Of a DNA stretch of 64,000 nt, positions 32,820 through 44,954 are shown piece after piece. Both the position numbers and the translations under genes were made by a program. The stretch comes from Gymnopus androsaceus JB14 (lineage: Eukaryota > Basidiomycota > Agaricomycetes > Agaricales > Omphalotaceae): positions 1 to 64,000 of the forward strand of contig ML769451.1 of NCBI GenBank assembly GCA_009733575.1, given 5' to 3'. Below the pieces are notes generated by a model. It saw nothing but the letters and a program-made list of their open reading frames with translations, was not told the origin of the DNA and did no database searches. The stretch's first letter is position 1; every line of letters starts with the position of its first letter.

Positions 32820-35005
32820 TTCTCCCGCTCATCCAAAACAGGATTCCTAGGATAGAATGGCTTATAACTCTTTCAGTCTACATCCGTAGATCACATTCCA
32901 TTTTTTAAGAACGTACAGTACAAGTAGGAGATGCCACTATAATCGTAGCAGATCTCCAATTGCAATTCATCATCCTAATCCGATGGCAGCGCACTTCAAT
33001 TCTTTTGTATCCGCGGCGGGGGCCCGCGCCAAAGTAAATTCGACTGCGATGATCACCTTGTAAGTAAAGCTTGGCTCCGGAGCGTCTGCCTCGCAAAGTT
33101 TTGTCACCTTGAGGAAATCGCAATAAATCGGAGTGAAGAAACCAAACTCTCTCTATATCAACTTCTTTCAAGGAGATTATACTAGAAACGCCTGCGCAGG
33201 AAATTATATACATACAGTAGCTATCAAAAACTTCGTCTATACACAAGATCATCGTTCTGTTTACTAACAAAACTGGCACCGGAAGGTGGGTTTATAGGAG
33301 TATGCGTAGGGTCCATCACGTACTAGCCTTTTCCTTCACATTTGCCGAACAGGCTCAAAGCGTAATGGATTCTCGATCTATCTAATTCTACTATTAGAGG
33401 CCTATATTTGTACGGAGGCCCGGTGTACGGATAACAAGGTGGAAGGATAGCGAAAATGGAAGTAAACAAAAAACCACGCTGAGATCCACGTCATTCGTGA
33501 CTGGTGAAAAAAAAATCGGAACGGAAATGCGAATCTGCTATTAGAGCCTGTATTTGTACAGGCCGTGTAGCTTAAATGCGTTAGCAAAACAAAGATACGG
33601 CTAAAAAGGTGGAAGGATAGCCAAAATGGAGTAAAACAACAGCCGTACTAAAACTCATCCAAAAAGCGCTGAGACGCCCCACTCATTCATGCTCGGTAGA
33701 GGAGGTGAATAATACAGAAATGCTATCAACCTAGAATAGTGAATATCCTCTACGGCGGGTTCACATTCGGAACTCGGAACCATCCTTGAGATTGAGATGT
33801 ATTCGGCATTCCTGTTCCTGTTTCCCTCTCTGCACTTCCGCGTATGGCCATCATCACGACGTCCCGAAGCACTGGGACTGGGCTGGACAGGAATGGAGTA
33901 GTGCAGGGACGTCTGAGCTTTGAGCGGTAGGGGAGGAGACATCCGTACTTGTGATGGGTGGCAATTTGCCTGGTTCTGAATGCAGAGGAGCGGAATGCAT
34001 TGTAGGGTAGGCATCTGCGAAGGAGACTAGGAGGAATTCCTAATTCCGAAACTCTAAGCAATCTGTTGTGTGCTTCACCTGGTGAAGAGATGAACTATGG
34101 TGAAAATGACTACGGAGGATTCAGGAAAGCTCTGCTGATAGGGTGTGGATCTGCTCGCGAAAAATCCGTGGAGGATTCGAAAAGATACGGCCACCGACAA
34201 GATGATCACCTCCCTGATTCCAAATCCGTCAATCCTCCTGGAGAGCCGAAAAACGCGAAGCGGGGTAAGGACGGCTTGGCCTATTCGTTGAAAGAGATCA
34301 AAAGAGATGTTCAAGAATTATGGATAATATCGTACAAGAAGGTCGTAATTGACGCAAGCAGTCCAAAGCACGAGAGCGAAGCGTCATCTGATTTTGTACA
34401 AGGCAACTACCAAACCAATGGTGAGCAAAAGTGTAATGGTGCCAATTGTAGGGCATTATATGCGGTGAAGTGCAGTATTTCAATCACAATGGGTGCAACC
34501 TAGTATAGAGAAACCAAAGTGAAGCATCTGTAAGGGCAAATAGAGAATGAGTGGTGAAAGGCGTTCATGCTAGAGCCTTTTTATCGCTCCTTGACAAATG
34601 GGCGTTGTTTTTTTCTGTCATGAATGCTTTCGACATTTAGCTGGGAGGATCGGCGAAAGTATCCTCTTAAAAAGAGAGTTTTTTGCTAAAATTAAGTTCA
34701 TGGATTGGCTTAACGACTCAAACCAGGGCCGCATCGAAACGCGCAGCAACGCAAGCACCCTTTCTTGCCACCCTGACCTTTGGGGTCGGGTACCCAATGC
34801 TCACCGAACTATGCCCCGATGGGAGTGGACAAGGGGCATTCAGCAGCATTGGCCATCTGAACGGCAAGACGTTAGTATATGCCCAGAATGTGACCCGTCA
34901 AAACCATGCAGATAAGCCAGACTATGGCTAAGTAGGATAATATACTAAACTCAGAACGGGATATACTTGCGGAGGCTGGCTTTGCTGGGCCTTAAGCCCC
35001 GCGCG
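32820..35005. repeat. Block X, copy 2 (segmental duplication)
   Basis: Matches 27022-29205 throughout, with scattered 1-bp indels (for example GGGTAGG versus GGGGTAGG, TTCCTGTTCC versus TTCCTGTTCCC). It includes the membrane-protein fragment (about 33655-34503, minus) in broken frames and the ORF at 34598-34931. The right end passes without a gap into the F-box copy C at the word GGCCGGACTTTACG. Confidence 0.85.
33655..34503 (-). pseudogene. Membrane-protein fragment with Ser/Pro-rich tail (block X copy 2)
   Basis: Second copy of the fragment at 27931-28737. The hydrophobic part and the tail are both present, but the frame changes several times because of 1-bp indels (frames at 33655-34014, 33750-34061, 34075-34314). 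The same TGA follows the second hydrophobic segment. Function is unknown. Confidence 0.4.
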
Positions 35006-35013
35006 GGGGGCAA

Positions 35014-36480
35014 CTAAGGCCGGACTTTACGAGTCCCTTGGTACCAGAAGTACGTTCATTACTTCCTTCAGTTATCTCGACCTTTCAAGCGGTTGAATCT
35101 GTTGAGTAAGTGCTGCTTTGTTTTACGAAAGTGTGCGTACTAGCTCATCAATGGATGCAGACAGCCTCCTTCCCAGGCATTGGGACTCGCGTAAGGTGCG
35201 GAAAGCTTATTCGAATTGGATCGAATTTGCTCGTCCAACTGGGACGAGCAAATCGACTCGAATTCGATTAAGCTTTCTTTTGAAAGCAATGACGCGAGTC
35301 CCAATGCCTGGGAAGGAGGCTGGGATGCAGATGGATCTCCTCTTTTTTCAATCCTTGGTGGCCTTCCGAAGTCACACTAGAAGCTCTGGCTTGTCTTCCA
35401 TCTCTAAAGTCCTTTTCTTTGCTGCTCAAGAATGAAAACAAAATTGGCACCATATACTACTTCCCTCCCTTGCCACTGCAAGCCTTGGAAATCTCATATC
35501 GCTCACCATCGGTTGCGTTCCTTCGACAAACGACTCCATCAACCCTATTGCCAGCCTCATATCTAAATCGCCACAGCTAACCCACCTGGATATTACACTA
35601 GAACCAAACCCAGGATACACGAAATACTCATCCCTTCGATTATTTGAGCGTTTGCCTCTGGAATCTGATCCTCTTCCTCTCACGAAACTTACATTACGGT
35701 CTTGGGAACTATCGGACGATGATCCCAAGTCCATTCGTCATCTATCGGCACTCAAATCTCTGAATCTGTACAACTGTTCTTTACCTCGAGGAAAGTTTTG
35801 GACTGCGTTACGGAGTCTGGGAACGACTTTGGTTGATCTGACGATTGACTATGTCGCTGTCGATGAGGCCTTGGTCTGATTATCTAACGTCTTATGGGGT
35901 CTCCAATGCCTCGATTTTGGATACTCCATTCCACCAGGCCTTGTGGATAAATTATTTATCGCGTTGTGTACTAAACATGCCGATTCTTTCGCTCGTTGAC
36001 CGTTAGAAGCAATGAAGAGCTTCATATCTCGACATACGCTCATCATCTTGCGTGGATTACATTCGCTCAATAGTCTGGAAATAAGTGTTATGAGGGAAGA
36101 GTTTCGATGAAGGCGACTATTGATAATACAATAATGGTAGGCTAGCTCTCATATTGTATATGTTTTTGCAACTGATGATGATGTACAGGGAGCATTACTC
36201 TCTGCCTTGCAGAGGTTATGTCACCTTGAGGAAATCAGAATAAACGGACTCAGCACGTTGCAGAGGGAGTCAAAATGCAAATTGTGTAGCCATACAAAGG
36301 CCTCACTAATGTGTCTGCAATCCCATTGGCCTCATTGCCCCAGTCGACCACTTGTTGTATGGAGTTGGAAGGGTTTGGAATCTAAGGTTTACACTATTCA
36401 CTACTTTGGAAAGTTATATCAAGTACGACAGGTAAACATCCCAAACCAGCAAGCTCAGGAGTGTAGAAAAATGCTATTCT
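35014..36480 (+). pseudogene. F-box family copy C, 5'-truncated, 3' half CpG-depleted
   Basis: It starts at the same truncation point as copy B and has the same intronic MITE. Up to about 35930 it is almost identical to B. A lost C near 35470 and an extra base near 35877 break its frame, whereas the extra A of B is absent. From about 35950 to the TAG it diverges by many CG to TG/CA changes (for example CACGCC to CATGCC, GCGCCTG to GTGTCTG, CATCGCC to CATTGCC). The protein would lack the F-box. The sharp change in divergence suggests a recombination or gene-conversion boundary. Confidence 0.75.
35161..35322. mobile_element. Palindromic MITE in intron of copy C, 8-bp TSD
   Basis: Same element as at 24352, one base shorter at its centre, with GGATGCAG at 35153-35160 and 35323-35330. 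Its presence at the identical site in B and C shows that it inserted before those copies separated and after they split from A. Confidence 0.85.
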
Positions 36481-36849
36481 CGAGTCGCTCATCCGAAACA
36501 GGATTCCTAGCATAGAATGCTTATACTGTAACTCTTTCAGTCTACACTGATACATACACATTCCATTTTTGAACGTACAGTACAAGTAGGAGGTGCCCAC
36601 TATAATTGTAGCAGATTCCAATTGCAATTCATCATCCTAATCCAAATGGTAGCGCACTTCAATTCTTCTGTATAGTATGTAGACTCAACTACAACAGATA
36701 AAGATTATCATCTTGCTAAGCACAGGCATTGAAATCTTATTGACCTTGTCTTTCCTTCATCGATCAGCCACTCACCATGTATAACTTTCAAGGGTATATA
36801 CCACAAGTTAAGCAATGCCAGTGCAGGAAATTATATATTGTCTATGTAC
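36481..36849. other. Spacer between convergent F-box copy C and dus2 copy 3
   Basis: Non-coding and homologous to 25660-25969 and 30560-30840, with CpG decay. Contains the GCAGGAAATTATATA word found in every copy of the spacer. Confidence 0.5.
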
Positions 36850-38340
36850 ATTGTTGATTTATTACAAGACTGGCATTGGAAGTGGGTATACACTGGGAGT
36901 ATGCGTAGGAGTCATTGGGTCTTGTCCAGATATAAGTGCAGGTAAAGTCCTCTGAACATCAGAATATCAGCAATCAGCGGAGCACCAGAGCTTGGTGGGT
37001 GAGGATTTTGTGTTCCAGGCAGTGTGATATACGCATTATCTGATTGTTGTGAGGAGATACGGGATAAGATATCTGCCATTGTTGCTTCCTCCTCCTGTTC
37101 GAGCTCCTCATGAATCTTTGCGTCTCTCGCCTCAATCGCTCAAAAAATCTCCCTAAAATCCTCCTCCCCTGTCCAACCTCCGGCAACTTCAACTACATCT
37201 TCAAATGAGCAAGACTTCACACAATTGATTCCCATACTTGCTTCTCCTCTGCTTTCCCATTTGGCTTTGTATGCGGACTCTTGAACTGGGACAAGCAAAA
37301 CTTGGTCAGACTCAAGTTGTTGTCGAGGTATTTCAACAGACGAATGTACGCCGGGACAAGAGTTTTGTGAATATCAGATAGTGGAGTGGAGGAGAAGCAG
37401 GAAGGATTGGATTCGGCTGCTCAAGCAATCATGACAGAGTGTGCGCCTGTGGCCTGATGGACACAGTTAGCGTCTTCTGCACCGAGACAGTCACCATTTT
37501 TGATAACAGCAATATCCTTCCCCACCGCTTTCACAAAATCGACAATCTCTCTCAATCACTCAATAGTTGCTCTATCCCTCTCCCGCATATTCCTCATTTG
37601 ACAGTGAACAGTAAGAGCACTGATTCCAGTGTTTACGATCCGTTCGACGAGCTTTAAAGTGTCTTCTTGGGATGGTAAAAGACGGATTTTGGCTGTTACT
37701 GTGAGTTCTGGGGGTACAGCTTGTCGGAAGAGCGGTGAGAATGGAGCAAAGAAGGTCTGGGTTGGTGAGAAGAGCTGCTCCCATTCCAGCATGAGTGGAA
37801 AAGGGCTTTGGACAGCCACAGTTGAGGTCGAAGCCAGATACGTCCTGCATTACGGTCTTTGCAGCTTGGACTGCTAGTTCTGGGTCTGCAGAACCGATTT
37901 GGTAAATGAGGTAAGGCTTTTCGATGGGATGGGTTGTCCAGATGGCTCGAGATTTGCCATTGTAGGATACAACGCCAGTCACGGCTAGCCTTCCAGTTAA
38001 ATAAAGAACTTTTCTGTAATAGACAAACTTACGATCCACAACTCGCTTCAGAGTGCAAAATTGCTTTGTCGACAGTTTCTGGACCCCATACCAGAGAAGC
38101 ACCATGTTTTCAAAGCGAAATAATCGAGTAGGAACTGGTGTTTAAAACTGTTGAGAATTATAAATATTTATTAATTAATATTAATCCACATACGAGCACC
38201 AGAACGAACCATTGGAGCAAGAACCACTCCATTTTTGAAGCTTTCTTGGGTAAGATGCGAGAGTTTTGCTCGTTTGGCGCTGCGATGGGGAGATTCAGAG
38301 TGCGCTCGTCTTGACATTATTGAGAGAGTTCGAAGCATAA
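36850..38340 (-). pseudogene. dus2: dus2 copy 3, longest but CpG-mutated and frame-broken
   Basis: Only this copy retains the N-terminal half of Dus2: VVLAPMVRSGAR (exon 1, from about 38340), WGPETVDKAILHSE, GVVSYNGKSRAIWTTHPIEK, PYLIYQIGSADPELAVQAAK, LNCGCPKPFSTHAGMGAALL with the catalytic Cys, then the barrel C-terminal half. Lesions include an extra A at about 37730 and one or two frame errors around 38050-38110. Stops created from Arg CGA codons occur at 37421-37423 and about 37557-37559. Those CGA to TGA changes are CpG transitions relative to copy 2. It was once a full gene, now almost certainly dead. A working dus2 should exist elsewhere in the genome. Confidence 0.8.
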
Positions 38341-38428
38341 GGTGAAAATTATGAGTCAGTCTTCATTTGGCGCTTTCTTGTTTGGCATCATCTTGCGATC
38401 CAAACAACGCGTCTTTTCCTCAACCATC

Positions 38429-40531
38429 ATGCCAGACGATCGCGAACCGATCCCTCCTCCTCCCCGATGGAAACCAAATCCGGATCCATTTGCCATCGAA
38501 ATTCCTGGTCTCGATACCACAGCTTCTCCGCAGGATCAGATTGAGCAACTGGAGCAAATGATCACTCTCAAGCTTCAGGTACTTTGACCGCTTTCTTAAC
38601 AACATACATGCTGAATTGAGTATAGAATATCGATGAAAACTTTGCTAGGGCTCACCATATTCTGTCGACTCAGATCCTACCTGCTGTGAAGAGGTTTGCA
38701 GTCGGAACTGAATCAGTAAGAGAGGCAGCCAAGGTAAAACAAAGCCTCCACAATTTCGTATGCGATTCTGATTTTTCTAGTTTTGGGTGTCTTTTTATGA
38801 ACAAGCTGCCAATATACGTATTCCCACATATGAGGATTACGCGACTGTGAACGACGAGAAGAAGAAGAAGAAGAAGAAGAAGAAGAGTCCGAACATAAAG
38901 ATTCACATGAACCCAGTACATCTGCGACTGAAAGCAGCTCGGTAGAGGATGACCGCGACCACAGTATATCATCTACCAAAAGCTCCTTTGCTCCAGGCCA
39001 AGCGGCCTTTTCTTCTACACCCGCTGGTAATCGCGCGGCGCACTTGTCAGACGATCCTTCTTGGTCCGCATCCCTCGAATCTCCTCTCGTCATGCTTGAC
39101 AGAGAAATCAGAAATTTTCTCAAGATGCTGACGAGACCGAGTCTAGCATCGCAACTGCGTCGCCTACGCCTTCGAAAAGTACCATCGATAAAGGAAAAGG
39201 CAGAGAGCAGCCCGAGCCACTGTTGCGAAACCTCCTCCGTCAAAACATTTACACGACTGATCCTACACAGGCAATCTCTCCTCTCCGATCGAGGAAGATT
39301 AAAACACTTGTTCCCAAAGATCTCAATCCGTTCTTACCTCCCGGGACTAACCCCTCCAAATGGAATGGTCTTGTCGACCTTCGAGAGGCATCTGTGATGA
39401 CTCCGCAGCATTCTCGTCGATTCAGGGAACCAATTTCTTACCGGAAACCCACGACTCCGATAAACTTTGACGATGATGATTCTGACGAGTCTTTCATCGA
39501 TGGTATCCCGCCTGGCATGTCTCCTCCAATGCTAATGTCACCAGATCTTCCAAAGCCTTCTGTGAAGCTAGGTCAAACTCCCGAAAAGGCCGCAGCTGCT
39601 CGTATAATGGACGACATCGTTGCGGATATCCAGGGTCGCCCTAGGCCATCGTCGTCGGTCCGACCCCGACCCCGGCCAAGTATTTTCAAAAGCACTTTAG
39701 TGTCGGATTCGAGTATAAGCACCATACCGACACCCCCTTCGTTATCGCGGTACAACGCGAGTAGTGGAATGGACACCGATTCAAGTTTGGAGAGCATGAT
39801 GCGGCAAGCTGGACTTCCAGGACCTTATTCCCGAACAGCAGCGCTATTCCTCTCATCCCGCCCAACCTGGACGTGCAGGCCCTTCTTACGACACAGGCAA
39901 TGTCAATGTTAACGCGGACGACAACTTTCTTGCTCCTACACCACACCAATACCAAGGTGTTGGACTCCAGAATGATCCCTACTATGATGATGACGACGAC
40001 GACGACGATGATGATGATGATATCGTCAACAACACCGCTCACCCTTCTGCCGCATTCCTCATGGCTTCACATACTAGTCGTCCAATGGAAGACGACGACG
40101 ATGACTCGTTCGAAGATTCAATGGTTCTGAATGAAGGTGGTGATAATTCATTCGACGCCGATAACCTTCTCGGAGTCGGTGGAGGTGGAACCGGCGACCC
40201 CAACATGAACATGATGCACCTTCCAGTGCATCCTTTCGCGCGCGGTGTTTCGGTCGATGATTCCTTCGATGATTCTTTTGATAACGATATGGGTATGGGC
40301 ATGGGTATGGGACATAATCCGATGGTGGAACCGGAGGAGGAGACCTTGTTTGGTGTTCCTCCGGCGCAGAGGGAGCAGCGAATGGGTATGGGTATGGGGA
40401 TGGCTGCGAGTAGTGAGGGAGGTGGATTGATGTTGCATGGAGGTGATTTACTTGATACATCTCAGTTGACGGAGGAGCTTGGGAAGGCGGCGGCGAGTCC
40501 GACACCTGCTGCTGGAGGAGGTCGTAGATAG
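38429..40531 (+). CDS. ASK1: DASH complex subunit Ask1 (kinetochore)
   Basis: Ask1 is part of the DASH/Dam1 ring that couples kinetochores to microtubules. Exons 38429-38578, 38626-38733 and 38781-40531 start MPDDREPIPPPPRWKPNPDP, then IEQLEQMITLKLQ, NIDENFARAHHILSTQILPA, VKRFAVGTESVREAAK and FWVSFYEQAANIRIPTYEDY, the conserved Ask1 N-terminal domain. The rest is a long acidic, Ser/Pro-rich region with phosphosite-like TP and SP motifs, an Asp run, and GMGMGMG stretches, ending AAGGGRR. The long exon changes frame at about 38860 (AAG run), 39121 and 39833 (CCC run), each by one base. For an essential conserved gene, consensus error is the simplest explanation. Confidence 0.8.
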
Positions 40532-41044
40532 ATAGATCATATAGCAGTAACTTATAACCCTAGTTCTGAGCTCAAGTGGCTAGCTAGCGCTGCTTATTAT
40601 GACGTACGCGTCCTAATACAGGACTGTTTCTTCTTAAATCCGGAATCTAGATATTCCGAATCCAAAGATGAGCTCATGTTCATGCTTCTTTGCGATGATC
40701 TCAAAGTAGAGTTGTAATGAAGGCCTCCTTCTCAAGCGCACTGAGCTCAAGCAACATCATAGTGCAAGGCTAAATCACCAGGCAAAGATCTTTTAGGCGC
40801 GGGAATATTTATCCGTATCCGCTTCAAGTTCACCTCCATAATCTCCCTTGTAATCCGAGCTGCTAGATGCAACCAAGGATTTAAGAACCAGAGAAATATC
40901 TAAGATTTGTGGTTCATGGATTACTAGGCTTATCCCATGACTCAATCAATCAAGATCAGTTGGCAGTCATGACGGCAGCTCCGGAATTCACGTCGCGAAA
41001 AGCTTAAGATGTAAGATTTCTTTTCCCACTCTCGCCTGACCACG
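40532..41044. other. Intergenic with a decayed F-box fragment (40715-40910)
   Basis: The stretch AATGAAGGCCTCC(T/A)TCTC...GATTTAAGAACCAG(A/G)GAAA matches 43318-43530, the 3' part of the F-box gene on the minus strand, with CG to TG/CA-type losses and internal deletions. It is a small pseudogene scrap about 2.6 kb from its likely parent. The rest shows nothing recognisable apart from the promoter of the next gene. Confidence 0.6.
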
Positions 41045-43027
41045 ATGAACTCTAGACACAAAGTACGTGCCTCCAACTAAACAAATCAAGCTACTCATGG
41101 TCATCCTTCCGAGATAGACTTTGGTACGGCGCGTTCTATCGGGAGATCAGAGTTCGAACCAAGCTTTAAGGGAGCTTTGTTTAGAAGCAAAGACTCTACG
41201 AGGCTCAGAGCGTTTTGCACTTATCTCCCCGGCCTTCCTGCACTTTTTCTCTCATCGGAAGCCTCCGACCTTACAAGAGAAGCCTCCAAACCTCTTACCT
41301 CTGTCAGAAGAGAGACTTGCCCTTGATACCTTCCGAGCCATCTTAGCCATGTTCGATATCTTTTTGAACGTTGGTGACCCGCCTCGTCAAATTCGCCAGA
41401 TCATGTCGTCCTTCACGGAAACCATCCCCCACTTCATTACTTGGGCATCCTATCTTGTCGAAGCCTTTGTGGAAAATGATCTCCTCACAGTCCGACTACT
41501 TGGGGATTCATCCTTACACACTCTGTCAATAGTATCCGAGTTGCTTCTTGCAATTATTTTTGCTACCGAGCAAGAAATCCACGCGATTAAGGGTGTAGGG
41601 AATCTCATTTTCCGAGTATTCATTTATGGGCTTCTTGTCGAGCCCCATTCGAGTTCATCTTTAGAGAAGCTCGACGAAATCACCCTTTCTGGGGTCAATC
41701 TGATAGGCAAGATGTCGGAAAACTGGGAGGAATTTTGGTGCGGCATATTTCAACAGGGAATGGCTGCCCTTGACCATACTCTCCTTACCCCAATTATCGC
41801 TTGCACACTGTCTCATCTAGTACAGGAGCGCCCGATTCGTTTTGGCCTGCTGAATCACTGGCTTCGAGTCTTTGGAAGAGTTGTTTCATTGCCGGACCTC
41901 CCTGTCGAGTTCATCCAACTTCTCATGCGGCATAGGGCTGTGTCTTCTCTTACCGTAGCTCTTCGGCGCATCGGTAAAGCTCTATCATCTCATAATGATG
42001 GAACTACCGAGAATGATATGCGTTGTATCCTTGCGACTTGCCACATAGCTATCCTCTGTCTTGATATCTTGCTGCGCCGTGCAGGTCCTACTGGGATCGT
42101 TATGGCGATCAAGTCTGGACTCCTTATTGCATTAAGGAAGTTGCCTCTCGATGAAGATCTTGAAAAGCTGCTTGCTCTTCTTGTCAATGCGTCTCTACAC
42201 GGGTCTGTGCAGAGAGTTCTAAAACAAGCTCTTACTCGGTCTCCGTTTGACGAAACATCATTTGCGGATCCTGACGCCGAAATCTGGGAGCAGCTCCAAA
42301 AGGTAGTTTCTGATAGGAATGTGTTAAGAGCCTATATTCAAGCGAATAATTCGCTCTGCTCTAATCCGAAAGTGAGTCAGGAAACTAAACACAATTGGAT
42401 GCTGGAAAACTAATAATGCTACTTGCAGTGCCAATCTTCTCCTTGTACCAAACTATTGCGGTGTTCTGCATGCGAAATGGCATTCTACTGTGGTTTCTCT
42501 TGTCAAAAGTCCCACTGGAATCTACATCGCAAAGCATGTCGTGCGCATGTAATGCTCAAACAAGGTCAGAATTCATTATTATTTCTTGCCAATACATGTC
42601 GATATTCGTACTTACTGTTATGGTATCAGAATGTGCTCATCGAGGAGTTGATGATCGGGAGCTAAAGTTGCAGTCATGTAGTCTTCACACCGAGCTTTGG
42701 GATCAACGCTCTTTTCTCCTTGGACAACAGGAGGAGCACCAAATCTCAATTCAAAGTCCAGTGACTATTCCACTAGTCAGTTTCGTTGACTTTGATGCAG
42801 ATTACGTCACTATCCCAGGTCCAAAATTCTATGTATGGACAATGGAAGAGGCAAAAGAAAGAACGCCGATTCAAAGCGTAGTATGGGATGAACTGTTTGA
42901 GCAGATGGAGAAGGCACAAAAGGATGGGGAAGATATAGGTCCACTTGTTGCGGTGCGGGTCCCACACCCGTCGGGAGAGCTCTTCCATCCGATTGTCTTA
43001 TCTGACCCAACAAATGAGTATGTATAA
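41045..43027 (+). CDS. MYND-type zinc-finger protein, intact four-exon gene
   Basis: Exons 41045-41062 (18 bp microexon, MNSRHK), 41118-42371, 42429-42564 and 42630-43027 join to 601 codons without any lesion. Residues 7-424 form an all-helical, leucine-rich region of HEAT/armadillo character (for example LLTPIIACTLSHLVQERPIR). A MYND finger follows at about 425-461: Cys 425, 430, 436, 439, 445, 449, His 457 and Cys 461 in the usual spacing (CSACEMAFYCGFSCQKSHW). The C-terminal part reads PVTIPLVSFVDFDADYVTIP. MYND fingers bind proline-rich peptides, and many agaricomycete proteins have this layout with unknown roles. The lack of indels shows that sequence quality varies along the window. Confidence 0.85.
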
Positions 43028-43139
43028 TTAGTAACTGATGCTCATGCTGGAAGGTTTTCTTCGTAAAGTAAAGTTGACAGGCTAAGGCGTTCATGAGAGA
43101 TTCTTATTGGATAGATATACATTTTCGATCAACATATTT

Positions 43140-44954
43140 CTAAGATAAACTAACCTCTACACTCATTCCATCCTGTTTGAACTCCTTCAAACGTTCCTGG
43201 AGATCCTCGAGCATCCCTTCCCCATCTTCACCTAGACATCGAATCGAAATTTTCTGCAAACAAACACAAACCTCATTAGCTATATTGTCCCCGATCCCTG
43301 AAGAACTTTCCGCAATGAGTAATGAAGGCCTCCATCTCGAGCGCACGAGCTCGAGCAATATTGTGGTGCAAGGCCGAATCACCAGGCGAAGATCTTTCAG
43401 GCATGGAAGTAGGCATTGCCCATTGGTAGGAGCTTCTTCATCATTATCCATATCCACTTCAGCTTCACCTCCATGATCTTCCATGCAATCCGAGCTGCAA
43501 GATGCAACCAGGGATTTAAGAACCAGGGAAACATCTGATTCACTAGTGTATTTTTCTTTGGGCTCTTCAACTTCCAGAGTTGTGACCAAGGGTACGCAGA
43601 GGAAGAGGCGAAGGAGTTCATTAGAAGTCAATGGAATGAAGTGCATGCTAAGGTGGGTTAACCGGCTCGGGCTTCGTTCAAGCATTGAGCACAATGATGC
43701 AATATGATACGTGTCGCACTAGTCTCCCGGATCCGATAATACAAGATGGGCAAGTTTTGGAAAGGTCATATAGTCAAAAAAACGGGGTGTACCATCGCGA
43801 CGGCCGACAAGCCCATATTCCATTTTAAACATTCAGCGCATTGCAGCTAATATTCGTCGTGGTGCACTCCTCCGTCGCGGTCTACAAACGCTCTTCAACT
43901 CGAGAACCTGAATGTTCGGACAATACGGAGAATGACTCGAGATATCTCATCAGGAATACAGCAATTCCCAAATTGAGATACGGTGACTGTTGGTCGAAGG
44001 TACTTCAGATCGAGAGGTACCCATTCAGTGTTAGGAATTGAAGAATGGGACAATCCACAGGAAACGATGATAGTTTCACTCAAATTTGAGAGCAAAGATT
44101 GAGAAGACACCAATGCAGGGAAGATGCTGCTTGGCGTCAATCAATGGTAGCAAAACCGTTATCGACTATAGTGGATGAATGCTCGGGCAGCAATTTGAAC
44201 ATGACGCCAGCGACTGGGAGTTTTCGATGCAATCAACGACGAAAAGACAGTCGTCGGGTGATTCGTAGAGTTACAAGTCGTCAAGTTTGAAAGTCAATTG
44301 GATGTAAATGCGAGCGTTCAAGGAAGACTTTGAACAGAGACGGACTGGAGTGGTCTGCTCCAGTGCTTTAGACCCAAAAGAAGACCATAGCGTCGGGCAT
44401 CGAAGTCACCAACATTATACCATCTGATGCATACTCCACTGAACTGCCAGAGTCGGGAGTCGCTTTTTGGCTTTCGATACGATACAGTTAATGCCTATAT
44501 TACCACAACAGATGTATTTGAAGATTTCGCCCAAAATTTCCAAGGGAAGCTGGTGGATGGGAGACATCATCGAGTGAACGCCTGCCATATACGCCTCAAG
44601 ACGGTCTTGTTGCGACTCTAGTTCCCTCAACAAGCTCTGTAATCGATCGAAGCTCCAAGCTGACAGCGGTCCATGTCTCTCTGCGCGTCATCTAGTAGCT
44701 TGGAATGGACTGCCCGTTCCGACCCATCAGGAGAGTATCCTGAGCGCACACGACGTATAGTTTCGTCGTATTTGAGCTCATGCAAGTCGAGTTGGAAGGA
44801 ATCGCCACACTTAGTGCACAGATCTAGACGCATAGGCTTTTTGGGCCAGATGTGCTGAGCAACTGATCTTCTGTAGAGGTTTTCTGTCATAAAAAGGTGA
44901 GCAACGGCAGATTGTAAGATTATCGCTCAGAATCATACCATCAAGGCTAGCCAT
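43140..44954 (-). pseudogene. F-box protein with N-terminal Cys motif, frame-broken
   Basis: The start is at 44954 (MASLD), with a GTATGA intron, then LDLCTKCGDSFQLDLHELKY (a CxxC motif), a coiled coil (LLRELESQQDRLEAYMAGVH) and the F-box MMSPIHQLPLEILGEIFKYI. The order matches the F-box gene at 18446-20340. The frame changes once between the Cys motif and the coiled coil, and again in the leucine-rich body (frames ending 43895 and 43140, with RDGTPRFFDYMTFPKLAHLV between). The tail carries an acidic insert (EVDMDNDEEAPTN) and ends GMSVEVSLS. Several of these breaks may be 1-bp errors. Confidence 0.55.

Noticed and set aside
35950..38340. Neurospora-type RIP (CpA to TpA)
   Set aside because: The changes seen are mostly in CpG context, which fits deamination of methylated CpG better. 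A formal context count was not possible here.
38713..39243. 176-codon minus-strand frame opposite ASK1
   Set aside because: It is antisense to conserved Ask1 exons and made of Ser runs that mirror the AAG/GAA repeat.
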